Notes under the pieces: generated by a model
What the model was told of the DNA's origin: nothing
What the model saw: the letters and a program-made list of their open reading frames with translations, nothing else
Databases searched by the model: none
Assembly (NCBI GenBank): GCA_033763635.1
Contig: JANRKG010000147.1
Span: forward strand, 1 to 24,294
Direction: 5' to 3'
DNA: 24,294 nt
DNA from: JANRKG01 sp033763635
Lineage (GTDB): Bacteria; Cyanobacteriota; Cyanobacteriia; GCF-001939115
Part shown: positions 6,836-13,880 of the stretch, piece by piece
Layout of the letters: the number at the start of each line of letters is the position of its first letter
How positions within the stretch are numbered: the stretch's first letter is position 1
Program-made: the position numbers and the translations under genes

Positions 6836-7545
6836 TGGCAAGGAAACGGCTAGGGGACTTACTTCGAGAAGAGGTTCAAAAGAATCACGAACCTGAAGAG
6901 GGGACAGAGACAGATGCGGTCGTGGAAGTAAAGGCTGTCGTCGTCACAGAAACGATTACGGAAACCGTTTCTGAGAACGGAGCGACAGGAGAGGGGCAAC
7001 CGACAGAGCCATCTCCGGAAACTGCGGCGATCGTGGCGGACCTGCAAGCCCAACTTCAGGCTTCCCAATCTCGTGAGCAAGCGCTGAGGGAAGAGGTTAC
7101 GACCCTGGAAAGCAGTTTGAAAGAACAGAAAGCGCTGGTGAAGAAACTTCAGGGAGAAGTTAAGGCTGTGGCTCAACTTCAAACCGAGTTAGAGCAAACA
7201 AAGGCCACAATTCAGGACTTACAGGCCAAGTTAGAAAAATCAGCCCATCTTCAAGCTGAGTTAGACAAGGCTCAGGCTGTGATTGTCCAGATGGCAGAAA
7301 CAACTACCCATCTGCGGGAGACGATCGAGCATCAACCAGCGGTTCACCCGGTCTACCATGTAGAACCTGCGAAGTTGCCGAAACACTCGGTTCATTCCCA
7401 TCCCCATCCGGCTTCCGATGCCGAACCTGCTCAAACGGACGTTCACCCCGTTTACCATCTCCAACCCGAAAAGTTGCCGAAACACTCAGTTCATTCCCAT
7501 CCCCCTCAGTCCCCTTCAGATGGGTTCTCAGATTTTCTGTTGTAA
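6835..7545 (+). CDS. Coiled-coil protein with basic N-terminus and duplicated His-rich motif; putative ParA partner
   Basis: 236 residues; family not recognised. Order of parts: a short basic/amphipathic N-terminus (MARKRLGDLLREE), an acidic low-complexity segment (about 17-60), a long heptad-rich coiled coil (about 61-164, Gln/Glu/Leu/Lys rich), and a His/Pro-rich tail in which a motif VHPVYH..P.KLPKHSVHSHP occurs twice (about residues 170-190 and 203-223), ending DGFSDFLL. It contains no Trp or Cys. ParA/MinD partners commonly stimulate their ATPase through a positively charged N-terminal peptide, and some (McdB, for example) carry a coiled coil, so I infer that this is the adaptor linking the upstream ParA to a cargo. 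It lacks the invariant C-terminal Trp reported for McdB. The His clusters might bind metal or a cargo protein. The gene overlaps ParA by one base and precedes the GFA gene by 12 bp. Confidence 0.75.
   Translation: MARKRLGDLLREEVQKNHEPEEGTETDAVVEVKAVVVTETITETVSENGATGEGQPTEPSPETAAIVADLQAQLQASQSREQALREEVTTLESSLKEQKALVKKLQGEVKAVAQLQTELEQTKATIQDLQAKLEKSAHLQAELDKAQAVIVQMAETTTHLRETIEHQPAVHPVYHVEPAKLPKHSVHSHPHPASDAEPAQTDVHPVYHLQPEKLPKHSVHSHPPQSPSDGFSDFLL
7342..7503 (+). repeat. Two 63-bp direct repeats coding for a His/Pro-rich motif
   Basis: Copies at 7342-7404 and 7441-7503 have a 99-bp period, exactly 33 codons. The second half of each copy is almost identical in DNA (one difference over about 36 bp), and the first half has diverged. 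Both encode VHPVYH, then KLPKHSVHSHP. The retained Tyr/His/Lys pattern suggests selection on the motif. Confidence 0.9.
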
Positions 7546-7557
7546 GGAGGGATTGGG

Positions 7558-7941
7558 ATGGCTCAACCGACTACTTACACAGGGGGATGCCATTGTGGAG
7601 CGGTGCGGTTTCAAGTCGTGGTGGATGAGCCGGAAGCTGTGGATTGTAACTGCTCAATCTGTCGGATGAAGGGATTTTTGCACCTGATTGTTCCTGCCGA
7701 TCGCTTCACCCTGTTACAGGGGTCCGAAGCCCTGTCTACCTATACCTTTAATACTGGAACCGCCAAACATCTGTTCTGCCGCACCTGTGGAATTCATTCC
7801 TTTTATCGGCCCCGCTCCCATCCTGACGGGTTTGATGTAAATGTGCGGTGTCTGGATGGCGATGTCTTAGCTCAATTTCGGGTTGTGCCGTTTGATGGGC
7901 AAAATTGGGAAGAGAATGTTCATGAGATCACATCCTCATAG
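7558..7941 (+). CDS. GFA/CENP-V-domain zinc protein
   Basis: 127 residues with a strong GGAGG site (7546-7550) 7 nt before the ATG and only 12 bp after the coiled-coil gene. The Cys pattern is that of the GFA (glutathione-dependent formaldehyde-activating) family: C11-x-C13 near GGCHCGAVRF, C30-x-C32-x2-C35 (CNCSICR) and C74-x2-C77 (CRTCG), giving the usual two zinc sites in a compact beta fold. Members include S-(hydroxymethyl)glutathione synthase and many proteins of unknown substrate, so no reaction should be assumed. Co-transcription with a ParA pair may be incidental or may point to a shared cargo. It converges on nnr with a 15-bp gap and no terminator between. Confidence 0.88.
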   Translation: MAQPTTYTGGCHCGAVRFQVVVDEPEAVDCNCSICRMKGFLHLIVPADRFTLLQGSEALSTYTFNTGTAKHLFCRTCGIHSFYRPRSHPDGFDVNVRCLDGDVLAQFRVVPFDGQNWEENVHEITSS

Positions 7942-7956
7942 CACTATGGCGTGGTT

Positions 7957-9492
7957 CTACCCCATCAGGGCAGTTGCTAAATAATGCCCCAACGTCACTG
8001 CATCAACCCCTAATTCTGTCCGATCGTGAGCCGCACGGATGCCTGCCTGGGCATGGCACCAGGCCGCTGTGACCACCGCCGTTTCCCCCGGAAGGGGGGT
8101 TCCTCGCACGAGATGCTGGGCCAGGAAGCCTCCCGTCAACCCGGTCAACACATCTCCACTTCCTCCCCGTGCCAGGGCTGGCGTACTCTCTGGGTTAATC
8201 CAAACCTGTCCATCCGCATTTGCAACGGTGATACGGGCACCTTTGAGCAGCACGATCGCCCCCGATTGTTCGGCGGCCGCGCGGGTCGCTGTGACTCGGC
8301 AAGTCAGGCCATTTCCCAGGTCCGGAAATAACCGCTGGAATTCTCCCTGATGCGGGGTCAGGACCGTCATCGCTCTGCGGCAGGCCAGGGTGGGAATTGT
8401 TCCCATTTGAGCCAAGACATTCAATCCGTCCGCGTCCAGCACCAGAGGCCGATCGCTTGCCAGAACACTTCTCACGATCGCTGCCGCATCCGTTGTCAGA
8501 CCGGGACCACAGGCAATGGCTTGAAACTTGGATAACTCAACCTCTGGTGGCAGATGGGCAATGGCCCCCGTTTCCGTTTCCGGACAGCCAAGGATCAGCG
8601 CGTCAGGGAGTTGGGCTACTAACAAGGGTTTGAGGGAAGCAGGAACGGCGATCGATAACATCCCTACTCCACTGGCCCTCGCTCCCAACCCTGTGAGGAT
8701 TGCACCTCCGGCATACCGTTCAGACCCGCAAATGAGTAACAGATGGCCCATGCGATATTTATGGGTACTGGCGGGGCGGGGTAAAGGCAAGTGGGCATGA
8801 ACCCAGGCAGGAGTGACCCGCTGAACGGCGGGAGTTGTGCCCACGATCGCCTCAATATCCGCTGAAGGTAGATCAAACTCAAGCAGTTCAGCGTGACCTA
8901 CAAATTCCAGGGCGTGATCCTGTAACAGTCCTTGCTTCCAGAGACCCAAACACAGGGTATGGGTTGCCCGTATTGCAGTTCCCAGCATCACTCCCGTATC
9001 TGTCTGTAAGCCAGAGGGCAGATCGATACTGACGATCGGTTTTTGGAACTGGTTGATTTGATCAATGGCAGGGGCGATCGGAGCTTCCAGGTTCCGAGTG
9101 AGGCCAAACCCAAACAACCCATCCACAAGAAAATCGCAACCCTGCAACTCCACAACGGAATCCAAAAAGGAAACACCCAAATTTTTCGCATACTGGGCAT
9201 GGGCTTCTGTCAGTTCCTTCAACTTCGTAAACGGGCTGTAAATCTTGACTCTATATCCCCGAAAGTGAAGTTCCCGTGCCACGACCAGGGCATCCCCGCC
9301 ATTGTGCCCCGGACCTACCAGCACCCCAACCTGGGGCGATCGCTCCTGGGGAAAAAGTGCCTGAATCCGGCGGCTGAGTAAACCTCCGACCTTTTCCATA
9401 AGGGCGGAGACGGGCATTCCTGCGGCAAATACCCGCCCTTCGATCGCCCGCATTTGTTCAGCAGTGACGACAACGGTAGCTGAAAGGGTCAT
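7957..9492 (-). CDS. nnr: Bifunctional NAD(P)H-hydrate epimerase / ADP-dependent NAD(P)H-hydrate dehydratase
   Basis: 511 residues, normal for the fused enzyme. The N-terminal YjeF epimerase domain (about 1-215) has the nucleotide-binding loop VGPGHNGGD (N64-D67) and interconverts R and S NAD(P)HX. The C-terminal ribokinase-like dehydratase domain (about 225-511) has HKYRMGHLLLICGS, GPGL and the GGSGD anion-hole motif (443-447) with the catalytic Asp near 447; it dehydrates S-NAD(P)HX using ADP. Together they repair damaged nicotinamide cofactors in the cytosol. The gene starts 14 bp after the stop of the SPOR-like gene on the same strand and is probably co-transcribed with it. No strong ribosome site precedes the ATG. 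Confidence 0.95.
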   Translation of the reverse strand: MTLSATVVVTAEQMRAIEGRVFAAGMPVSALMEKVGGLLSRRIQALFPQERSPQVGVLVGPGHNGGDALVVARELHFRGYRVKIYSPFTKLKELTEAHAQYAKNLGVSFLDSVVELQGCDFLVDGLFGFGLTRNLEAPIAPAIDQINQFQKPIVSIDLPSGLQTDTGVMLGTAIRATHTLCLGLWKQGLLQDHALEFVGHAELLEFDLPSADIEAIVGTTPAVQRVTPAWVHAHLPLPRPASTHKYRMGHLLLICGSERYAGGAILTGLGARASGVGMLSIAVPASLKPLLVAQLPDALILGCPETETGAIAHLPPEVELSKFQAIACGPGLTTDAAAIVRSVLASDRPLVLDADGLNVLAQMGTIPTLACRRAMTVLTPHQGEFQRLFPDLGNGLTCRVTATRAAAEQSGAIVLLKGARITVANADGQVWINPESTPALARGGSGDVLTGLTGGFLAQHLVRGTPLPGETAVVTAAWCHAQAGIRAAHDRTELGVDAVTLGHYLATALMG

Positions 9493-9506
9493 CGCGAGTA
9501 GGAAGT

Positions 9507-10484
9507 CTAAAAATTAATAGCACTCTGGGAATCGTAGCGACCGTAGAACACCCGTGCGTCCAGTTGTCCCACCTCCCTCAGGTAGCGAGTCCAGGTTTCC
9601 GCTGATCCCCGCTCTGTGAAAGGCCCCACAGCCACATGGGGTCCTCTGGGCGAAAGACGGGCCTGAATTGCGCCATAACTTAAACTGTTTTGCCCCAGTT
9701 GCACGATACGGCGACCCGTCGCTGTTAGGTCTTCCCGACGAGTGGGCACTACAACATAGTAGGCGTTGGCATTCAAAGGAATACTGGGGCGATAGCTGAG
9801 ATCGGTGGGAGTGCCGGGAAACGTTGGGGTTGGAGTCACGGGGACTACACCAATTCCAGTGTCAGGGTTAGGGGTTGTTGGAAAGCCAGGAGTCACAAAG
9901 GGATCACCCCCCTCGGCGATCGCAAGGGTGACATTCCCAATTCCCGCGCCCTGCAATTCCCGGACCCGCTGTTCTGCACGGGTGAAACTGGTAAAAGCTC
10001 CTGCCTGGATCACTGTCTGCCCATTTGCAAGCGGTTTGAAGTAAGCACGAGGTTCGATCGCCCGGACCTGTTGCAGCACCAACGTATCCCGACTGTCCAC
10101 AATGACGTAGTTCAAAGCATTCGCCGTCAGGGAACTCCCTCCTCCGGCTCCCATGCTGGAAGGGGGAGGGGAACCATAGGGGGCCAGGGGAATTCCAACT
10201 GCTGGCAAATCTGAGCGTTGGTAGGTTAAATCGACGGGTGGAGCAGAGGGGGGGAGGAGCGTGGGGGCGGGTAGGGCTTGACCGTAGACAAAGGGTTCTG
10301 TTCCACTAGAGGGAAAAAAGGAATCCACTGATCCGTCATAAATTGAGTCTGGATTTGCTTCGGAGGGAATAGGATAGCCCAGAACGATCGCACCACCCAC
10401 GATTCCAGACACCAGTAACTTCGACCCCACCTGTAAGTAAAAATTAATGCCCCATCCCCCATCCCTGATTTGCTGCTTGTCCAT
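9507..10484 (-). CDS. SPOR-like envelope protein with two SPOR-type repeats
   Basis: 325 residues from ATG 10484, chosen over an in-frame GTG at 10499 because GGGAG (reverse complement of 10493-10497) lies 8 nt before the ATG. A hydrophobic segment (about 20-37) acts as signal peptide or anchor, followed by a Pro/Ser-rich linker. Two related alpha/beta segments (about 123-192 and 240-316) each have a Y(V/I)(V/I)V strand, a helix and a (I/V)xxGxFTxxxxAExxxRxL motif typical of SPOR domains; they are separated by a Thr/Pro linker. SPOR domains bind denuded septal peptidoglycan, so a periplasmic, division-related role is likely but not shown. Upstream of nnr in a two-gene operon; divergent from mnmA. 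Confidence 0.7.
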   Translation of the reverse strand: MDKQQIRDGGWGINFYLQVGSKLLVSGIVGGAIVLGYPIPSEANPDSIYDGSVDSFFPSSGTEPFVYGQALPAPTLLPPSAPPVDLTYQRSDLPAVGIPLAPYGSPPPSSMGAGGGSSLTANALNYVIVDSRDTLVLQQVRAIEPRAYFKPLANGQTVIQAGAFTSFTRAEQRVRELQGAGIGNVTLAIAEGGDPFVTPGFPTTPNPDTGIGVVPVTPTPTFPGTPTDLSYRPSIPLNANAYYVVVPTRREDLTATGRRIVQLGQNSLSYGAIQARLSPRGPHVAVGPFTERGSAETWTRYLREVGQLDARVFYGRYDSQSAINF

Positions 10485-10492
10485 GTGCTTCA

Positions 10493-10497
10493 CTCCC
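10493..10497 (-). promoter_or_regulatory. Ribosome binding site deciding the SPOR-like gene start
   Basis: On the reverse strand GGGAG ends 8 nt before ATG 10484 and overlaps the alternative GTG start at 10499, making the ATG the better start. Confidence 0.55.
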
Positions 10498-10533
10498 ACT
10501 AGAACCTACCTACCGTCAGATTTTGCGGCAAGT

Positions 10534-10559
10534 CTAGCATGGAAAATTACAAATGCTAG
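10534..10559. promoter_or_regulatory. Inverted repeat in the divergent SPOR-like / mnmA promoter region
   Basis: Perfect 7-bp arms CTAGCAT (10534-10540) and ATGCTAG (10553-10559), centre-to-centre 19 bp apart, in the middle of the 110-bp divergent spacer. The arm spacing of about two helical turns fits a dimeric regulator. No known factor matches. Confidence 0.4.
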
Positions 10560-10594
10560 CCTAGAGATGCACACATTAACAGTCTTTACGGTTC

Positions 10595-11659
10595 ATGAAC
10601 AAGGTTGTGGTGGGTTTGTCGGGCGGCGTGGATAGTTCTGTTGCGGCAGCATTGCTTTATCGGCAGGGCTATGAAGTCATCGGGTTGACCCTCTGGTTAA
10701 TGAAAGGAAAGGGGCAGTGCTGCTCAGAAGGCATGGTGGATGCAGCCCGTCTTTGTGAAGACCTCAATATCCCTCACCACATTGTCGATAGTCGGGACGT
10801 GTTCCAGACTTATATTGTGGATTATCTTGTGGCAGGTTATGGGGATGGCATTACGCCCCTCCCTTGTTCCCAATGCAACAAGGCGGTTAAGTTTGGCCCT
10901 ATGCTCAGCTATGCCCGATCGCATCTGGGCACCGATCGCATTGCCACCGGACACTATGCCCGCATCACCCACAACTCCAGCACGGGGCGCTACGAACTCC
11001 GCCGTGCGGTCGATCGCAGTAAGGATCAATCCTATTTCCTGTATGACCTCAGCCAGGAAATGCTTGCAGCGACCCTCTTTCCCTTAGGAGAACAGCCCAA
11101 GACGGAAACACGCCGCATTGCCACCGAGTTCAACCTGCACACTGCGGACAAGCCAGAAAGTCAGGATCTCTGTTTAATTGAATCTCACGGCTCAATGAAA
11201 GCATTTCTGGATAAGTACATCACCCCAACTCAGGGCGATATTGTGGACCAACAGGGCCGTGTTTTGGGCCAGCACGAAGGGGTTCATCACTATACGATCG
11301 GTCAGCGCAAGGGGTTAGGCATTGCCCACAGTGACCCCCTCTACGTGGTCGGCCTGGATGTCGCTCGGAATCGGGTCATTGTGGGCGATCGTACCTGCGC
11401 TCAGGATATGGATTGCCTGGTGCAGCGGGTGAATTGGGTGTCGATCGCCCCTCCTACGGCTCCCATTCGTGCGGAGGTTCAGGTCCGCTATCGGTCTGCC
11501 CCCGTCCTAGTGACAGTGATTCCGGTGGAGGCGAATGAGGGAGGCGATCGGGTCAAGGTTGTCTTCGACGAGCCTCAGTTCGGGGTCACTCCCGGTCAAG
11601 CTGCCGTTTGGTACGACGGGGATGTGTTGCTGGGGGGTGGCATTATTGAGAAGCGGTAG
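10595..11659 (+). CDS. mnmA: tRNA-specific 2-thiouridylase MnmA
   Basis: 354 residues, normal length. The PP-loop SGGVDSS (residues 9-15) binds ATP. The nucleophilic Cys C94 in CSQCNKAVKF and the sulfur-accepting C193 in SQDLCLI correspond to Cys102 and Cys199 of the E. coli enzyme; GHYARI and the C-terminal HHYTIGQRKGLGI and GQAAVWYDG.VLLGGG segments are also family hallmarks. It adenylates U34 of tRNA Lys/Glu/Gln and inserts sulfur to give s2U34. The leader is short and no clear Shine-Dalgarno is seen. It ends 10 bp from the convergent RecQ-type gene. Confidence 0.97.
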   Translation: MNKVVVGLSGGVDSSVAAALLYRQGYEVIGLTLWLMKGKGQCCSEGMVDAARLCEDLNIPHHIVDSRDVFQTYIVDYLVAGYGDGITPLPCSQCNKAVKFGPMLSYARSHLGTDRIATGHYARITHNSSTGRYELRRAVDRSKDQSYFLYDLSQEMLAATLFPLGEQPKTETRRIATEFNLHTADKPESQDLCLIESHGSMKAFLDKYITPTQGDIVDQQGRVLGQHEGVHHYTIGQRKGLGIAHSDPLYVVGLDVARNRVIVGDRTCAQDMDCLVQRVNWVSIAPPTAPIRAEVQVRYRSAPVLVTVIPVEANEGGDRVKVVFDEPQFGVTPGQAAVWYDGDVLLGGGIIEKR

Positions 11660-11669
11660 GAGTAATTCT

Positions 11670-13103
11670 CTAGGCGCAATTATCACAATGTCCACAGGCG
11701 AACCCTTCCGCTTCAGTCGTAAAGCCAAAGGCACGGAGGAGAAAGCGCCAGCGGCATTCTTTGGTGTGGAGGTATTGGGTCATTTCCTGAGCCGCTTGCT
11801 GATTGAGATCGATCGCCCCCTGAGCAACATTCCCCTGCTTCAACCGATAGTGAAAGGGATCTTGCCAGTGAAGTTGGCCTGTACTGTGTAACCAGGAGAG
11901 GGAAAGCGCTCCGTCTGGGAATTGGCGGGCGATCGTCGCCACCTCACCTTGAGGTGGAAGTCGGGGGGCGAGTTTGCGGGCAGTTTGTTGCTGCGATCGA
12001 ATCTTCTCCAGAAAAAACTGTTGCCGCTGCCGATCCTCTGGGTCCAGCCAACCTGTGGGTTCACTGATCAGGGTGAGGGCTTCGGCGGGCTGACCATCTC
12101 GACCACCCCGCCCGACTTCCTGCACATATTCTGCCAACAGGAGCGGCGCATGGAGATGGATGATCCAGCGACAACTCGGTTTATCAATTCCCATGCCAAA
12201 AGCACAGGTGCAGACCACGAAACGGATGCCGTCCTTCAGCCATGCTTGTTCAATTCGGCGGCGATCGGACGCACCCAATCCCGCATGATAAGCAGCGGTT
12301 GGGAATCCTTCTTCGGTGAGCCAGTCCGCCAGTTCCTCACTATCTCGGCGGGTCCGTACATAAACGAGGCCCGTTTGGTCTTGTCTGGCCCGGATGTACT
12401 GTAGTAACTGCTGACGACGGCCCCTCGGAGTCCAGACAACTTTGACGGAGAGGGAGAGGTTGGGACGGTAGGGACTGAGGCGAAAGGCTTTGGGTTGTCG
12501 AAGTTGCAGCACTCGCTGGATAGTCTGTTGTGCATGAGGATTTGCGGTGGCAGTGAAGGCGGCGATCGTGATTCGGGGTTGATGGGGCTTCAGGGCTTGC
12601 AGGGCAGGGCGCACGGCCCCCAGACGATAGTAGGCTGGACGGAAACTTTCCCCCCATTGGGCCAGACAGTGGGCCTCATCCAGAATCAGATGATAAATCG
12701 GTAGGGAAGGTTCGCATAGTACGTCCCATACAGGCTGACTCAGCAAGGTTTCCGGGGAGAGGTAGAGGAGACGCAGTTTTCCCTGACGGGTGGCCTGTAA
12801 AATCTGGCGGCGTTGATGGCCGGATAACTCGCTGTGAAGTAAAGCTGCTGGAAGGTGTTTTTCTTGAAGCACCTGAACTTGATTTTCCATAAGGGCCACC
12901 AGGGGCGACACCACCAGCGTTAAACCCGGTTGTAGGAGGGCGGGCAGTTGAAAGCAAAGGGATTTCCCGCCACCCGTCGGCATCAGGATCAGGGAATCCC
13001 GCCCGGTCCGGAGGGTACGGATAATCTCGTCCTGAGGCGATCGAAACTGATCATAGCCCCAAACTTGTTTGAGCTTGGCGTAAAGGGTGTTTTCAGCAAT
13101 CAT
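11670..13103 (-). CDS. RecQ-type ATP-dependent DNA helicase, short form
   Basis: 477 residues. SF2 helicase motifs are all visible: motif I MPTGGGKS (K47), DEAH box LDEAHCLAQWG (142-145), TATAN motif III and motif VI QEVGRGGRDG. A zinc-binding site follows, C450 and C470-x2-C473-x2-C476 (CGHCDNC), and the protein stops one residue later. It therefore lacks the winged-helix (RQC) and HRDC domains of E. coli RecQ (about 610 residues), as in other short RecQ proteins. It should unwind DNA 3' to 5' in repair or recombination, but substrate choice may differ. The ending is clean (ordinary stop, no frameshift seen), so the shortness is probably native. I leave the symbol empty because a separate full RecQ may exist elsewhere. 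Confidence 0.9.
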   Translation of the reverse strand: MIAENTLYAKLKQVWGYDQFRSPQDEIIRTLRTGRDSLILMPTGGGKSLCFQLPALLQPGLTLVVSPLVALMENQVQVLQEKHLPAALLHSELSGHQRRQILQATRQGKLRLLYLSPETLLSQPVWDVLCEPSLPIYHLILDEAHCLAQWGESFRPAYYRLGAVRPALQALKPHQPRITIAAFTATANPHAQQTIQRVLQLRQPKAFRLSPYRPNLSLSVKVVWTPRGRRQQLLQYIRARQDQTGLVYVRTRRDSEELADWLTEEGFPTAAYHAGLGASDRRRIEQAWLKDGIRFVVCTCAFGMGIDKPSCRWIIHLHAPLLLAEYVQEVGRGGRDGQPAEALTLISEPTGWLDPEDRQRQQFFLEKIRSQQQTARKLAPRLPPQGEVATIARQFPDGALSLSWLHSTGQLHWQDPFHYRLKQGNVAQGAIDLNQQAAQEMTQYLHTKECRWRFLLRAFGFTTEAEGFACGHCDNCA

Positions 13104-13186
13104 GCTGTCAGGATAAGTTGCCTCGCAGGTGTTGTAGATCGGTTAGGTTGCCGATCGTCCTGAGAAAGTTGGCTGAGGGTTAGTGG

Positions 13187-13213
13187 TTTCTGTAACTCAG
13201 TTACTTTCAGAAA
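13187..13213. promoter_or_regulatory. Nested inverted repeat between divergent RecQ-type and CigR-like genes
   Basis: GTAAC-TCA-GTTAC (13192-13204) is a perfect 5-bp dyad flanked by TTTCT (13187-13191) and AGAAA (13209-13213) with a small asymmetric bulge. It lies in the 237-bp divergent spacer. It resembles an NtcA half-site arrangement but has a 7-bp rather than 8-bp core. Confidence 0.3.
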
Positions 13214-13340
13214 TGTGTAAATTTACGCGAATGAATAAATTTCTATGCAGCGAATCAGGAAGGGATGGCTTGCTGCAACTCTTTGGGAAAGATAGGAGTC
13301 ATAGATCCTTGTCTTTGAGAATGATTTCTGAGGTATCGTC

Positions 13341-13823
13341 ATGACAAAGTGGAAGCAGTATTGTGTACCCTTACTGGGATTGGTTCTGCTCGGTAGTTTT
13401 TGGGGATTGCCCGTTGATGCAAAACCGCAACATGGAAAAGGCAAACCGACGGAACGAGTGAACTCCAATCGAAACGGGGGAACTACAACTCCCGCCCAAT
13501 CTCTTCCAGTGTTCACGGGCACTCAACGGACCCAACTCAGTCAACTACTCAATGGCACGACGGTTCGGAATAATATTTTGGATACCCAAACCCGAAGTAC
13601 GATTGCAGGTCAAGTATCTTCCCTGCCACCCGGAATCCAAAAGCGACTCGCGAGGGGCAAAGCATTGCCTCCGGGAATTGCGAAAAAAGTTTTTCTGCCC
13701 AAAACGGTCAATTCCTACTTGAATGTCTCCACCCAATATGACTTGATTGTGATGGGATCAAATGTTGTGATGTACGATTCCGTAACACAAGTTGTTGCAG
13801 ATGTAATTAGTCGAGCATTTTAG
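13341..13823 (+). CDS. Secreted CigR/RcnB-like small protein
   Basis: 160 residues with GAGG 7 nt before the ATG (within 13329-13333). Residues 1-27 are a signal peptide (YCVPLLGLVLLGSFWGLPVDA, cleavage before KP). A basic/polar linker follows, then a C-terminal module with LPPGIQKRLARGKALPPGIAKK, repeating the motif PPGI.K.(L/V) twice, and a final strand region (YDLIVMGSNVVMYDSVTQVVADVI). This 'LPPGIxKxLxxGKxLPPGIAKK ... VD..TxxVVDVI' layout matches the CigR/RcnB-like periplasmic group; RcnB is implicated in metal homeostasis, but the function here is unknown. It is divergent from the RecQ-type gene and convergent with the glycosyltransferase, with a hairpin between. Confidence 0.7.
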   Translation: MTKWKQYCVPLLGLVLLGSFWGLPVDAKPQHGKGKPTERVNSNRNGGTTTPAQSLPVFTGTQRTQLSQLLNGTTVRNNILDTQTRSTIAGQVSSLPPGIQKRLARGKALPPGIAKKVFLPKTVNSYLNVSTQYDLIVMGSNVVMYDSVTQVVADVISRAF

Positions 13824-13833
13824 GGGAAAGGCA

Positions 13834-13878
13834 GAAGGCAGAGGGCAGAAGGAAAACTACCTTCTGCCCTCTGCCTTC
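13834..13878. terminator. Perfect 19-bp hairpin between convergent genes, built of GGCAGAA/GGCAGAG heptamers
   Basis: Arms at 13834-13852 and 13860-13878 are fully complementary around the 7-nt loop AAAACTA. Each arm is a run of near-heptamer repeats (GGCAGAG, GGCAGAA). It exactly fills the 57-bp space between the CigR-like and glycosyltransferase stops. No U-run follows on the plus strand and only TTT on the minus strand, so bidirectional termination is likely by position but not canonical. Heptamer repeats like these are common in filamentous cyanobacteria. Confidence 0.6.
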
Positions 13879-13880
13879 CC

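Noticed and set aside
7342..7503. Mobile-element insertion in the ParA partner
   Set aside because: The two copies are in frame, 99 bp apart, with no terminal inverted repeats; an internal coding duplication.
6185..7545. Carboxysome-positioning McdA/McdB pair
   Set aside because: ParA and a coiled-coil partner fit in outline, but there are no carboxysome genes, and the partner lacks the C-terminal Trp reported for McdB, so I do not assign these symbols.
13192..13204. NtcA box GTA-N8-TAC
   Set aside because: The core is GTA-N7-TAC, one base short of the required spacing.
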